A DNA stretch of 52,700 bases from QAMX01 sp964515055 (GTDB lineage: Bacteria; Bacillota; Clostridia; Oscillospirales; QAMX01): NCBI GenBank assembly GCA_964515055.1, contig CAZEUG010000010.1, forward strand, positions 1 to 52,700, read 5' to 3'. Positions 28,039 to 36,621 of this stretch are shown piece after piece. Positions within the stretch are counted from its first letter, which is position 1; every line of letters starts with the position of its first letter. Position numbers and translations under genes: made by a program. The notes below the pieces were generated by a model that did not search any database, was not told the origin of the DNA, and saw only the letters and a program-made list of their open reading frames with translations.

Positions 28039-28881
28039 TCAGGAAACGGTGTTCCCGGCGGCTTCGCAGGCCAACGCTTCCACCTCGCTCAACGACAGAC
28101 TTTCGCCGCGCCGGGAAGCATCCAGACCGCAACGGCGCATGGCGTCGCAGACGTCCGGCATCGATTTCAGACAGTTGGCCAGCGTCTTGCGGCGCATGGC
28201 GAAAATCGCAGTGGCAATGGCCGAAAAACGCGCTTCTGCCGCATCAAACAGCGGCTCGCGCGGGACAAACTGCAAAACCGTGCTGTCCACCTTGGGCTGC
28301 GGATAAAAGCAGGAACGCGGAACGGAGCACACGGAGGTCACATCGGCATAATGGTGAACGAGCAGGGAAAAGAGACACCAGTTCTGGGAGCCGGGCGCAC
28401 ACAGCAGCTTGGCCGCCGCCTCCCGCTGAATCATCACCGTGACACGCTCAAAGAGGCGGGACTCCAAAAGACGGAGAATGGCTTTTGTTGTAATATAATA
28501 GGGCAGGTTGGCCGCCGCCACGCGCCTTATCTGCGGGAACTCCGCAAGGAGCGATGCGTAGTCTGCCTGCAAGGCGTCCCCGTGTACCAGCCGGACATTT
28601 TCTGCGTCGGCCAACGTTTTGTGCAGCACCGGAAACAGTGCGTCATCCAGCTCCAGAGCAACCACCTGCCCGGCGCGTTCCGCCAGCGCACCGGTGAGCG
28701 CGCCAAAGCCCGGGCCGATTTCCAGAACAACGGTATCCGAATCCAGCCCGGCCTGTCCGGCGATCGTTTCGATCACGTTCGGAGCGACCAGAAAATTCTG
28801 TCCGAGACTTTTTGAAAACTGAAAGCCGAATTCGGCGCACAGCGATTGAACCCGTTCGACGGTGCAGGGTTGCATGGTCAT
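28039..28881 (-). CDS. rsmA: 16S rRNA (adenine-N6,N6)-dimethyltransferase
   Basis: Dimethylates two adjacent adenines in the 3'-terminal helix of 16S rRNA during small-subunit maturation (also called KsgA). The 280-residue protein has the N-terminal KSLGQNFL motif, SAM-binding motif I EIGPGFGALT, the acidic ELDD, and the catalytic motif IV NLPYYITT. An AAGGATGG ribosome binding site fits either of two ATGs six bases apart (28881 or 28875); I take the first. It has an extended -10 promoter at 28914-28919 and shares the downstream bidirectional terminator. Confidence 0.95.
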   Translation of the reverse strand: MTMQPCTVERVQSLCAEFGFQFSKSLGQNFLVAPNVIETIAGQAGLDSDTVVLEIGPGFGALTGALAERAGQVVALELDDALFPVLHKTLADAENVRLVHGDALQADYASLLAEFPQIRRVAAANLPYYITTKAILRLLESRLFERVTVMIQREAAAKLLCAPGSQNWCLFSLLVHHYADVTSVCSVPRSCFYPQPKVDSTVLQFVPREPLFDAAEARFSAIATAIFAMRRKTLANCLKSMPDVCDAMRRCGLDASRRGESLSLSEVEALACEAAGNTVS

Positions 28882-28913
28882 CCATCCTTCTTGCAGCGGT
28901 GTGATACCTGTAT

Positions 28914-28919
28914 ATTATA
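28914..28919 (-). promoter_or_regulatory. rsmA: Extended -10 promoter of rsmA
   Basis: On the minus strand TGGTATAAT is a perfect -10 box with a TGn extension, 33 bases before the start codon. No good -35 box is visible at the expected distance, as expected for an extended -10 promoter. Confidence 0.6.
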
Positions 28920-28983
28920 CCATAGTCCGAACGGAAAAACAGCGGACAGAACCGCCAAAGACGGAGAAATCTGCCAGGGTCGC

Positions 28984-29012
28984 TTGTTTTCGCCCGGACA
29001 GTGTGCTATAAT
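28984..29012 (+). promoter_or_regulatory. Promoter of the mutarotase-like gene
   Basis: TTGTTT (28984-28989) and TATAAT (29007-29012), 17-base spacing, 39 bases before the start codon at 29052. Confidence 0.75.
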
Positions 29013-29051
29013 AAGAGCAGACAAACTGAGTTACAGGAGAGGAGCTTTTTT

Positions 29052-29987
29052 ATGGCACTTACATATCGTGAACAGGCCTACAAAACCTTTGGCCGTGTCC
29101 TTGCAATTGAAAATGGCGACATGGAACTGTATGTCACGCTGGATGTCGGCCCGCGGATTATCCGCTATGCGCTGCCCGGCGGCGAAAACTTCATGTTTGA
29201 AGACGTCAATGCGGAAATCGTGGAGCAGAGCGCTGCCTTCGATTCCCATTTTTATCCGGGCGCATACTGGCGCACATACGGCGGCCATCGCATCTGGCTC
29301 ACGCCGGAAGCCAAACCCGACACCTATTACCCGGACAATGACCCCTGCACCTATACCGTCAACGGCAACGTGATCACGGTGACGCCGCCTGCACAGAAGG
29401 CCTCTCAGGTGGCAGAACGGCTGGTTCTGACTGTGCCGGAATCCGGAACGAGCGTCGTTGTCCGCGCAGAAGCAACCAACCTGGCCGACCACCCGCAGAC
29501 CTTCGGCGTGTGGCAGATTTCGGTCATGTGCCCGAACGGCCTGGCGGTTGTCCCGCAGACCCTGCGGGATACGGGGCTGCTGCATAATCGCCGGATGTCG
29601 CTCTGGCCGTACTGCGAAATGAACGATGCACGGGTTTACTGGGGCAAAACGCTGTTCACACTGCGTCAGGATCCGAGCGCAGACCGCCCGTTCAAGGTCG
29701 GCACCTCCAACGAACGCGGCTTCGCAGCCTACCTCTGCCACAACGCCATGTTCGTCAAACGCCTGCCGTTCTACGCCGACGTCCCCTACCCGGATGACGG
29801 CTGCAACTTCGAAACCTACACCAACCCGCAGATTCTTGAGCTGGAAAGCCTTGGCAAGCTGGCACCGGTCGCACCGGGCGATACCGTCAGCTCGGAGGAG
29901 ATCTGGTCGCTGACGCCGAATGTCACAGCGCCGGACGCCTCGGACGAAGCTGCGCTGGCCGCCCTGCTGGACGATTATATCGAGTAA
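29052..29987 (+). CDS. Galactose-mutarotase-like / DUF4380-like protein
   Basis: A 311-residue soluble protein with no signal peptide, rich in beta strands and aromatic residues. It resembles aldose-epimerase-fold proteins of unassigned function: VTLDVGPRIIRYALPG near the N-terminus and TYGGHRIWLTPE correspond to the sugar-binding pocket region of that fold. I cannot name a substrate. The start at 29052 follows CAGGAGAGG; an upstream in-frame ATG at 29001 overlaps the -10 box and is rejected. It has its own promoter and is followed by the promoter of the next unit. Confidence 0.7.
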   Translation: MALTYREQAYKTFGRVLAIENGDMELYVTLDVGPRIIRYALPGGENFMFEDVNAEIVEQSAAFDSHFYPGAYWRTYGGHRIWLTPEAKPDTYYPDNDPCTYTVNGNVITVTPPAQKASQVAERLVLTVPESGTSVVVRAEATNLADHPQTFGVWQISVMCPNGLAVVPQTLRDTGLLHNRRMSLWPYCEMNDARVYWGKTLFTLRQDPSADRPFKVGTSNERGFAAYLCHNAMFVKRLPFYADVPYPDDGCNFETYTNPQILELESLGKLAPVAPGDTVSSEEIWSLTPNVTAPDASDEAALAALLDDYIE

Positions 29988-30048
29988 CGCCCAGACGCCG
30001 CGATTTTGTCGGCAAATGGGGCAATCGGCAAATATTTACGGTTTGTTA

Positions 30049-30077
30049 TTGATTTTGCCTGTGCAATGTGTTATAAT
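30049..30077 (+). promoter_or_regulatory. Promoter of the P-loop/AlkP gene pair
   Basis: TTGATT (30049-30054) and TATAAT (30072-30077) with a 17-base spacer. The start codon of the first gene is 70 bases further. Confidence 0.75.
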
Positions 30078-30146
30078 AAAACTGCAAAAACAAAGGTTCC
30101 GTCAGCTCCGGCAACGCCCGGCATTACAGTAAAAGGAGAGGTTCCT

Positions 30147-30557
30147 ATGATTAAATGCATCGTCGGCCTGAAAGGCTCCGGCAAAACCAAACAGCTGATT
30201 CAAATGGTCAATGAGACTGTCCAAAAAGAGCACGGCAGCGTGATCTGCATTGAACAGTCGCAAAAACTGACATACGATATTAACCATCATTGCCGCCTGA
30301 TCGATACGGTCGACTACGCGATCTCCGGCTTTGAAGGATTTTATGGCTTCATCTGCGGTCTGTTTGCACAGAACTACGATATCAGCACCATCTTTGTAGA
30401 CAGTCTCTATAAAATTACCGGTAGCAGTGACCCGGAAGATGCAAAGACGTTCTTCGAAAAGCTGGATATCTTTGCCAAGAAAAACAACATCAACTTCATC
30501 ATTACCATCAGCGCCGAAGCGGATGAGCTCCCGGAAATCGCAAAACTGTACCTGTAA
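30147..30557 (+). CDS. Small P-loop ATPase-like protein of unknown function
   Basis: A 136-residue protein with a Walker A motif at its very N-terminus (GLKGSGKTK, residues 8-16) and a hydrophobic strand ending in an acidic residue (STIFVDS) that could be Walker B. A late NFIITISAE strand resembles a sensor strand. It lacks the extra domains of known kinases or helicases. Start: ATG at 30147 behind AAAGGAGAGG. The next gene, an AlkP-fold hydrolase, follows after 26 bases, so both likely share one transcript and possibly a pathway. I do not recognise a characterised family. Confidence 0.75.
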   Translation: MIKCIVGLKGSGKTKQLIQMVNETVQKEHGSVICIEQSQKLTYDINHHCRLIDTVDYAISGFEGFYGFICGLFAQNYDISTIFVDSLYKITGSSDPEDAKTFFEKLDIFAKKNNINFIITISAEADELPEIAKLYL

Positions 30558-30583
30558 CATCTCGAAAGTGAGGAAACATACTT

Positions 30584-31399
30584 ATGGCTGAACAGGCGAA
30601 TACCATTCGCATCACACAAACCGCTGCAACCCTCGCAGCGATGCTGGGCATCCCCGCACCCGCCGGTGCCGATGAACCGGAACAGATTATCCTCCACAAA
30701 GCGGAAAAAATCTGGAACGGCCAGAAAGCAGAGCGTCTGCTGATCTACAACCCGGACGCCGTTGGCCTCTGGCTCTACCAGAAATATACGGCTCGTTTCG
30801 ATCTCGTACTGCAGAATGCACAGCTCGATCTGCCGGTCAGAAGCGTTATGCCGTCGGTGACGCCGGTCAACTTCGCTTCCATGTACTCCGGCGTGACCCC
30901 GGATGTCCACGGTATCCAGGCCTATGTCAGACCGGTTCTGCGTGTTGAAACGCTGTACGATACCATGCTCGCCGCCGGCAAGCGCCCGGCCATCGTCTCC
31001 ACGAAAAACGACAGCATCTCGCTGATCTTCCTGGAACGCAACATGGACTACTACATCTACGATACGCCGGATGAGGTCAATGCAAAGGCGATCGAGCTGA
31101 TGAAAGAAGACAAATACGACCTGATCACCGTTTACAACGGCAACTATGACGGCACCATGCACAAGTTCGGCCCGGAATCGCCGGAAGCGCTGGCCGCTCT
31201 GGATCACAACGCAAAGGCATACGCCACGCTGTGCGGCGTCGCCAACGAAGCATGGGCGAAGTATCGCTTTGCAACGGCCTACCTGCCGGATCACGGCTGC
31301 CACGAAATCGATGGCAACTGCGGCAGCCACGGTCTGGATATGCCGGAAGACATGAATATCATTCATTTCTACGACTTCCACAATCCGGCCAACGCCTGA
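30584..31399 (+). CDS. Compact alkaline-phosphatase-superfamily hydrolase
   Basis: A 271-residue protein resembling the nucleotide pyrophosphatase/phosphodiesterase branch of the AlkP superfamily. A metal ligand aspartate fits in IYNPDAVG, the nucleophile threonine in SVTPVNFASMYSG, and further ligands in YDGTMHKFG, PDHGCHE and GSHGLDMPED. It is much shorter than typical AlkP enzymes (400+), and I see no cap domain, signal peptide or anchor, so it is probably cytosolic. An AAAGTGAGG ribosome binding site precedes the ATG. It lies directly downstream of the small P-loop protein and ends at a hairpin terminator. The natural substrate is unknown. Confidence 0.78.
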   Translation: MAEQANTIRITQTAATLAAMLGIPAPAGADEPEQIILHKAEKIWNGQKAERLLIYNPDAVGLWLYQKYTARFDLVLQNAQLDLPVRSVMPSVTPVNFASMYSGVTPDVHGIQAYVRPVLRVETLYDTMLAAGKRPAIVSTKNDSISLIFLERNMDYYIYDTPDEVNAKAIELMKEDKYDLITVYNGNYDGTMHKFGPESPEALAALDHNAKAYATLCGVANEAWAKYRFATAYLPDHGCHEIDGNCGSHGLDMPEDMNIIHFYDFHNPANA

Positions 31400-31415
31400 A
31401 GCACCCTCTGAATCA

Positions 31416-31452
31416 AAAACGGACTGCCTGTACAAGGCAGTCCGTTTTTTTT
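31416..31452. terminator. Bidirectional terminator between the AlkP-like and aminotransferase genes
   Basis: A 13-base stem (AAAACGGACTGCC with GGCAGTCCGTTTT) around TGTACAA, with a T8 tail on the plus strand and a shorter T-run on the minus strand. The two flanking genes converge on it. Confidence 0.85.
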
Positions 31453-31456
31453 GATA

Positions 31457-32656
31457 TCATGCATGGAAAACATACGCATCCAGCCGTCTGAAGGCTTCCT
31501 GCACCCGGGACAGAGGCAGAGCCAGGTTCATGCGAATGCTGGTGGGGTGGAAAAAGCTCCTGCCATCCTGCCACAGCACGCCGACCCTGAAACCGGCCTG
31601 CATCAATTCATCCATCGTCTTACCGTGCGCTTTCAGCCAACCGTCGCAGTCGATAAAGAGCATATAGGTGCCCTGTGGCCTGCTGACCTCGATCCCTTCA
31701 AAATGGGTGCGGATGTACTCGACGGCAAAATCGATATTCCCCCTGATGACCTCGTTGAGCTCGTCCAACCACACCATTCCCTCCGGCTTGTAGGCACCGA
31801 TGAGAGCGTACATGGACAGCAGATTCATGTTGTTGTAGTGGCTCAAAGAGGATTCCTTGTCCAGCTGTTCCCGCAGCCTGTCGTCAAAAACAATGTGGTA
31901 GGAGCCCACCAGCCCGGCCAGATTGAACGTCTTGGACGGGGCGAAAAAGCTCACAGTCCGCCTGCGTGCAACCTCGCCCAACGTCAGAGGGCTGATGTAT
32001 TCCACGCCGGGACGAATCAGATCCGACCAGATTTCATCGTCAATCACGTACACATCGTACTTTTCGCACAGCTCATAGACCTTTTCCAGCTCACTGCGTT
32101 CCCATACGCGGCCGCAGGGGTTGTGCGGGCTGCAAAAAATCATGGCATGAATGTGATGCTTTTGGATTTTCTGCTCCATGTCCTCAAAGTCCATGCGCCA
32201 GATGTTGTCCGCATCCCTGGTCAAATGGCTGTGAACGGCGTGATAGCCGTTGCTCTTCAGAACCGAGGTGAACCCTATATAGGTCGGCGAATGAATCAGC
32301 ACGTGATCTCCGCGGGAGCAAAGGACGTTCAGCGCGGACACGACGCCGCCCAACACGCCGTTTTCATACCCGATGTGCCTGGCTTCCAGCCCCTCAAAGC
32401 CGTGACGGCGCGTCTGCCAGTTGATGATGGCCTGTGTGTACTCCTCGCGGGGCTCAAAATACCCGAAGCAGGGGTGCTGCGTCCGGCGAATGATCTCCTC
32501 CTGTACCGTCGGAACGACGGCAAAGTTCATATCTGCAACCCACATGGGAATCTGGTCAAAGCCGTCTTTCAGAGGCGGCAGGTTCAAAAAGGTGGGCTCC
32601 ACAGCAATGGAATCCCGGCCATGGCGGTCGATGATGGAAGTGAAGTCATAGGTCAT
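31457..32656 (-). CDS. PLP-dependent aminotransferase, MalY/PatB (cystathionine beta-lyase) type
   Basis: A 399-residue fold-type I PLP enzyme. The PLP lysine is in APSKTFNLAGL, the substrate-carboxylate region reads CSPHNPCGRVW, and the N-terminus has the MWVADMNF motif characteristic of the MalY/PatB group, whose members often have C-S lyase activity. The specific role (methionine, cysteine or regulatory) cannot be told. An AAAGGAA ribosome binding site precedes the ATG. It is 94 bases downstream of the MATE gene on the same strand and may share its transcript. Confidence 0.88.
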   Translation of the reverse strand: MTYDFTSIIDRHGRDSIAVEPTFLNLPPLKDGFDQIPMWVADMNFAVVPTVQEEIIRRTQHPCFGYFEPREEYTQAIINWQTRRHGFEGLEARHIGYENGVLGGVVSALNVLCSRGDHVLIHSPTYIGFTSVLKSNGYHAVHSHLTRDADNIWRMDFEDMEQKIQKHHIHAMIFCSPHNPCGRVWERSELEKVYELCEKYDVYVIDDEIWSDLIRPGVEYISPLTLGEVARRRTVSFFAPSKTFNLAGLVGSYHIVFDDRLREQLDKESSLSHYNNMNLLSMYALIGAYKPEGMVWLDELNEVIRGNIDFAVEYIRTHFEGIEVSRPQGTYMLFIDCDGWLKAHGKTMDELMQAGFRVGVLWQDGRSFFHPTSIRMNLALPLSRVQEAFRRLDAYVFHA

Positions 32657-32750
32657 GGGTTGTTGTTCCTTTCATTTGAGAATCGCGCTCCTGTCAACCA
32701 GAACAATGTCGGAAACAGCCGTGTGGAGGAATGGCCGCAAACAGACCGCG

Positions 32751-34130
32751 TTATGCGGCATCGACAAGCGGCTCATTCTCTTTGGGCAGACGACGCCGCG
32801 CAAAGAAAAAGCAGACCGCATGGACAAACGTTGTAATCAACCACGATACCGGGTAGGAGAGGAACAGCATCGTCAGCGTCGGATGGGCGGCGTAAATGGT
32901 GTAGAGCCAGAGAATGCGAAGACCGCATGCACCGGCCAGCGACACAATCATTGGCAGGACCGAATAGCCGATGCCGCGCATCATCCCGGTCAGGACTTCC
33001 ATCAGACCGCAGAGAAAATAGGTCAGCATGATGACGTCCATCCGGAACACGCCGAAGTCCACAACCCGCGGGTCATCGGTGTAGAGGTAGAGCAGCGGCC
33101 GCTTCAACAGCATGGCTGCGGCACCCATGAGCAGCCCCACACAGGATACCAGCAGCGCACAGGAAGTGAGCACCCGGTTGATACGCCGATACTGCTTTGC
33201 GCCGAGATTCTGACTGGTAAAGCTGAGAGCTGCCTGATAAACGGCGTTCATGGAGATATAGATGAACCCCTCAATATTTGAGGCCGCCGTGCTTCCGGCC
33301 ATGGCCAGGGAGTCATAGGAGTTGATGGAGGACTGAATCAGGACGTTGGAAATGGAGAAGATGCAGCCCTGCAGCCCGGCGGGGAGGCCGACCTGCGCGA
33401 TCTTGAGAACGGCATCGCGATGAATGCCCAGATAGTGCAGCGACAGCTTGCAGGGGCCGTCCATCCGGAACAGGCAGAGCAGGACGAGAATGGCAGACAG
33501 CACCTGTGACACCACGGTGGCCAGTGCGACGCCGTCCACATCCATGCCGCAGCCGATGACGAAAAACAGGTTCAAAGCGACGTTCAAAGCGCCGGCAATG
33601 AGCAGAAAATAGAGCGGGCGGCGCGTATCGCCGATCGAGCGGAGGATGGCTGCACCGAAGTTGTAGAGCATATTGGCCGGCATTCCAAAGAAAATGATGC
33701 GCATATAAAGCTCCGCCATATCAATGACGTCGGCCGGTGTGTCCATCCACTCCAGCAGCGGACGAGCCACCAGCAGACCGATGCCAACGAGCAGCACACC
33801 GCTGATGAAGGCGACAGTGATGGCCGTGTGGACGGACTGACGCAGCTTTTCACGGTCACCGGCACCATACAGCTTGGCAACGAGGACATTGGCACCGGTC
33901 GCAAGCCCGGTAAACAGACCGACGAGCAGGTTGGTCACCGAACCGGTGGCACCGACGGCGGCGAGTGCCTGATCGGCGACATCCCCGGCAAATTTGCCGA
34001 CGACAATCAGGTCGGCTGCATTGAACAGCAGCTGCAAAATGCCGGAGAGAATCAACGGCAGGGAAAACAGCAGCACCTTACCGGCCAACGGCCCCCGGCA
34101 CATATCAATCTCATAATTGCGTTTCAGCAT
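32751..34130 (-). CDS. MATE family efflux transporter
   Basis: A 459-residue, 12-helix antiporter-type exporter with the usual two MatE halves (about 10-170 and 235-395). The N-terminal GPLAGKVLLFSLPLIL and ADLIVVGKFAGD segments are typical of the NorM/DinF-related MATE group. It would expel drugs or metabolites against Na+ or H+; the substrate is not readable. Start: the ATG at 34130 rather than 34142, because AAGGATG is too close to the earlier one. A strong promoter lies at 34176-34204. Confidence 0.88.
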   Translation of the reverse strand: MLKRNYEIDMCRGPLAGKVLLFSLPLILSGILQLLFNAADLIVVGKFAGDVADQALAAVGATGSVTNLLVGLFTGLATGANVLVAKLYGAGDREKLRQSVHTAITVAFISGVLLVGIGLLVARPLLEWMDTPADVIDMAELYMRIIFFGMPANMLYNFGAAILRSIGDTRRPLYFLLIAGALNVALNLFFVIGCGMDVDGVALATVVSQVLSAILVLLCLFRMDGPCKLSLHYLGIHRDAVLKIAQVGLPAGLQGCIFSISNVLIQSSINSYDSLAMAGSTAASNIEGFIYISMNAVYQAALSFTSQNLGAKQYRRINRVLTSCALLVSCVGLLMGAAAMLLKRPLLYLYTDDPRVVDFGVFRMDVIMLTYFLCGLMEVLTGMMRGIGYSVLPMIVSLAGACGLRILWLYTIYAAHPTLTMLFLSYPVSWLITTFVHAVCFFFARRRLPKENEPLVDAA

Positions 34131-34175
34131 GATGATACCCATCCTTGTTTTCTGTCGAATTTCAGCGCAACTTGT

Positions 34176-34204
34176 ATGATACCATAGCGGTTCGGAATTG
34201 TCAA
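34176..34204 (-). promoter_or_regulatory. Promoter of the MATE exporter gene
   Basis: On the minus strand TTGACA (34199-34204) and TATCAT (34176-34181) are 17 bases apart, 45 bases before the start codon. Confidence 0.8.
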
Positions 34205-34227
34205 GCGCCGAACCCGGCAAAACATAT

Positions 34228-34267
34228 CAAAAAAGCTCCTCCGGTGCAGCCTGCACCAGAGGAGCTT
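34228..34267 (-). terminator. Terminator of the pyrR-uraA transcript
   Basis: On the minus strand AAGCTCCTCTGGTGC pairs with GCACCGGAGGAGCTT (one mismatch), followed by a T6 run. It starts 31 bases after the uraA stop codon. Confidence 0.85.
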
Positions 34268-34297
34268 CTGAGGAAACAAAAATGCTGTGCCCTGAGC

Positions 34298-35653
34298 TTA
34301 GTCGTTGTTCTTCTGACGGGAGAGGAGCAGGTTGGCCAGAATGCCGAGAATCAGCGCGCAGGCGATGGAGGTCAGCTTGATCTGACCGAACGTCAGGCAC
34401 ATATTGCCGATACCGGTGATGAGAATGATGGAAACGACGAAGAGGTTGCGGTTTTCATTCAGATCAACGGTCTGGATCATCTTCAGACCGGAAACGGCGA
34501 TGAAGCCATACAGTGAGATGCAGACGCCGCCCATCACGCAGGACGGAATCGTAGCCAGGAAGGTGACAAACGGTGCAACAAAGGATGCAACAATCGCCAG
34601 AACCGCAGTGAGGAGAATGGTGACGATGGAGGCGTTCCCGGAAATTGCGACACAGCCGACGGATTCGCCGTAGGTGGTGTTGGGGCAGCCGCCGAAGAAT
34701 GCACCGACCATGGAACCGACACCGTCACCCAGCAGCGTGTTGGAGAGGCCGGGATCCTTGAGCAGGTCGTGCTCAATGATGGAGGAGAGGTTCTTATGGT
34801 CTGCAATGTGCTCTGCGAAGACGACGAAGGCAACCGGAATGTATGCGACAGCCAGTGTGCCGATGTAGGCCGGTGTGAGGCTATTAAAGCCCTTGAACGC
34901 TTCAACAAAGGTGAAGTCCGGCACCCACTGCATATTGGAGAACTTGGAGAAATCAATGATCTTCAGCGTGTCGATGTTGGCGGAGTTGCCGATCACGGTG
35001 AAGATGGCGGCCAGCGCATAGCCGGAGGCAATGCCGATGATGAAGGGAATCATCTTGGTCATTTTCTTGCCGTAGACCGAGCAGAGCATGACAACAGCCA
35101 GCGTCACGAGGGCGCAGAGCAGGCAGATCAGACCCTTGCCGCTCATCAGATAGGTGGAGTTGGCGCTGTCGTATTCGACGGCACCGACGCTGCCGCCGAC
35201 AGCATCCTTGACCGCATTGGCGGCGAGGGACAGACCGATGATGGAAACGGTCGGCCCAATGACGACGGCGGGCATCAGCTTGTCAATCCAGGCGACACCG
35301 GCAAACTTGACAACGAGTGCAATGACGACATAGACGAGTCCGGCAAAGATGGCACCGATGATCAGACCGAGGTAGCCGACCTGAACCGATGCAGCGCCGC
35401 CGAAGGCCGCGAACATGGAACCGATGAATGCGAAGGAGGAACCAAGGAAGACCGGGCTCTTGAAGCGGGTGAAAAGCAGGTAAACGACGGTGCCGACACC
35501 GGCGCCGAACAGCGCGGCGGAGCTGGACATGCCATTGCCGACAATGGCGGGAACTGCGATGGTGGCTGCGAGGATGGCGAGCAGCTGCTGAATGGCAAAT
35601 GCAAACAGCTGTCCAAACTTGGGTTTGTCTGTAACGCCATAAGTGAGTTTCAT
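34298..35653 (-). CDS. uraA: Uracil permease / NCS2 nucleobase symporter
   Basis: A 451-residue integral membrane protein of the UraA/PyrP branch of the NCS2 family, importing uracil with protons. It has about 14 hydrophobic segments, including the N-terminal QQLLAILAATIAVP and the conserved NTTYGESVG segment, which carries NCS2 substrate-binding residues. A GGAGG ribosome binding site precedes the ATG. It lies 47 bases downstream of pyrR on the same strand and falls under the same PyrR-controlled leader, the classic pyrR-pyrP arrangement of Firmicutes. Confidence 0.92.
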   Translation of the reverse strand: MKLTYGVTDKPKFGQLFAFAIQQLLAILAATIAVPAIVGNGMSSSAALFGAGVGTVVYLLFTRFKSPVFLGSSFAFIGSMFAAFGGAASVQVGYLGLIIGAIFAGLVYVVIALVVKFAGVAWIDKLMPAVVIGPTVSIIGLSLAANAVKDAVGGSVGAVEYDSANSTYLMSGKGLICLLCALVTLAVVMLCSVYGKKMTKMIPFIIGIASGYALAAIFTVIGNSANIDTLKIIDFSKFSNMQWVPDFTFVEAFKGFNSLTPAYIGTLAVAYIPVAFVVFAEHIADHKNLSSIIEHDLLKDPGLSNTLLGDGVGSMVGAFFGGCPNTTYGESVGCVAISGNASIVTILLTAVLAIVASFVAPFVTFLATIPSCVMGGVCISLYGFIAVSGLKMIQTVDLNENRNLFVVSIILITGIGNMCLTFGQIKLTSIACALILGILANLLLSRQKNND

Positions 35654-35700
35654 GATCTTACCTCCATAAAATATATCAATATAAATTGTGCGCAGAAGAA

Positions 35701-36237
35701 TTACTTTTCGAAGAGCTCCACGCCAGTCGCCCCGTCGTATTCGTCAACGAGCACAGAGATCACCTCATTGTGCGCGCTGGGAATATTTTTGCCGACGTAG
35801 TCGGGGCGAATCGGCAGCTCCCGATGGCCGCGGTCAATCAGTACCGCCAGCTGAACCTGAGCGGGACGTCCGCCGGTGAAAACGGCATCCATGGCCGCCC
35901 GCGCCGTTCGCCCGGTATAAATGACATCGTCAACCAGAATGATGGTTTGCCCGGTGACGTCAAAGGAAATGTTGCTGCCGAGCAGAGCGGGGGAGGACTG
36001 CGTTTGCTCCAGATCATCCCGATACAGCGTGATGTCCAACGAACCGAGCGGAGGCACCGTGCCGCAGATGGCCGCCATATTTTCGGCAATTTGCCCGGCC
36101 AACGGCACGCCGCGGCGGTGAATGCCGATGAGACAGAGGTTGTCGGCTCCATGGTTGCGCTCGACAATCTGATGCGACATCCGCTTCAGCATTCGACGAA
36201 CGTCATCACCGGTGAACAGGTCTGCTTTTTTGATCAT
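35701..36237 (-). CDS. pyrR: Bifunctional pyr attenuation protein / uracil phosphoribosyltransferase
   Basis: A 178-residue RNA-binding regulator that senses UMP/UTP against PRPP and binds pyr leader RNAs; many PyrR proteins also have weak uracil phosphoribosyltransferase activity. The PRPP motif VDDVIYTGRT, the N-terminal RMSHQIVERN and the IGIHRRGVPLA segment are clear. The start at 36237 follows GAGGTGG; the longer in-frame option at 36321 would place the leader hairpins inside the coding region. It is transcribed with uraA, and its own leader carries the PyrR-binding element. Confidence 0.95.
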   Translation of the reverse strand: MIKKADLFTGDDVRRMLKRMSHQIVERNHGADNLCLIGIHRRGVPLAGQIAENMAAICGTVPPLGSLDITLYRDDLEQTQSSPALLGSNISFDVTGQTIILVDDVIYTGRTARAAMDAVFTGGRPAQVQLAVLIDRGHRELPIRPDYVGKNIPSAHNEVISVLVDEYDGATGVELFEK

Positions 36238-36265
36238 TTTCCACCTCAGTTCCTGAAAAACGCAT

Positions 36266-36413
36266 AAAAAAAACGCCGAAATCATTCGGCACAGAAATAC
36301 ACCTGCTGTCAGCAAAGACAATCGGCCACACCGGGAGAACTCCTCCGGACATGAAACGGCAATTGCAATACCTTACGGGTCTCTCTGTACCACGCTTAAA
36401 AGTATCCTGCAAT
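36266..36413 (-). promoter_or_regulatory. PyrR-binding attenuator leader
   Basis: On the minus strand the leader holds TTTTAA, then a small GGT/ACC stem enclosing the loop ACAGAGAG, then CGTAAGG (36371-36402). This matches the known PyrR-binding layout of UUUAA, a GNGAG-type loop and AAGG. Downstream, GCCGAAATCATTCGGC on the plus strand (36275-36290) forms a hairpin followed by eight T residues on the minus strand (36266-36273), an intrinsic terminator ahead of pyrR. In the established model, UMP-bound PyrR stabilises the upstream element and lets the terminator form, shutting off pyrR-uraA when pyrimidines are plentiful. Confidence 0.88.
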
Positions 36414-36442
36414 ATGATACCGTCCCGGACAAATTTTGTCAA
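36414..36442 (-). promoter_or_regulatory. Promoter of pyrR-uraA
   Basis: On the minus strand TTGACA (36437-36442) and TATCAT (36414-36419) are 17 bases apart. It starts transcription just upstream of the PyrR-binding element, giving a leader of about 170 bases. Confidence 0.85.
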
Positions 36443-36444
36443 TC

Positions 36445-36586
36445 GGCAGATTGCACAACTTTTCGACAAATTCCGACAAAATCATCGCCAAACCCCGTAA
36501 CATCATCGCAGCGGACGAAATTGATCTCCAACTGTCACAAATCTGCGACACCTGATGCTAAATCTCAAAAAAGATCCAAAAAGACC
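36445..36586. other. AT-richer spacer between pyrR and the CRISPR remnant
   Basis: This stretch lies between two divergent promoters, pyrR on the left and tracrRNA on the right. It is clearly richer in A and T than its surroundings. I found no reading frame, repeat or hairpin that I can support. Confidence 0.4.
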
Positions 36587-36615
36587 TTGAAAAATACTGG
36601 CTGTCGGATTACAAT
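36587..36615 (+). promoter_or_regulatory. Promoter of the tracrRNA
   Basis: TTGAAA (36587-36592) and TACAAT (36610-36615) with a 17-base spacer, placed so that transcription starts just before the anti-repeat. Confidence 0.75.
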
Positions 36616-36621
36616 AAAGTT

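Noticed and set aside
31451..32836. A 461-codon open frame on the plus strand
   Set aside because: It is antisense to the MalY-type aminotransferase, which has intact PLP-binding motifs. The antisense protein resembles nothing known.
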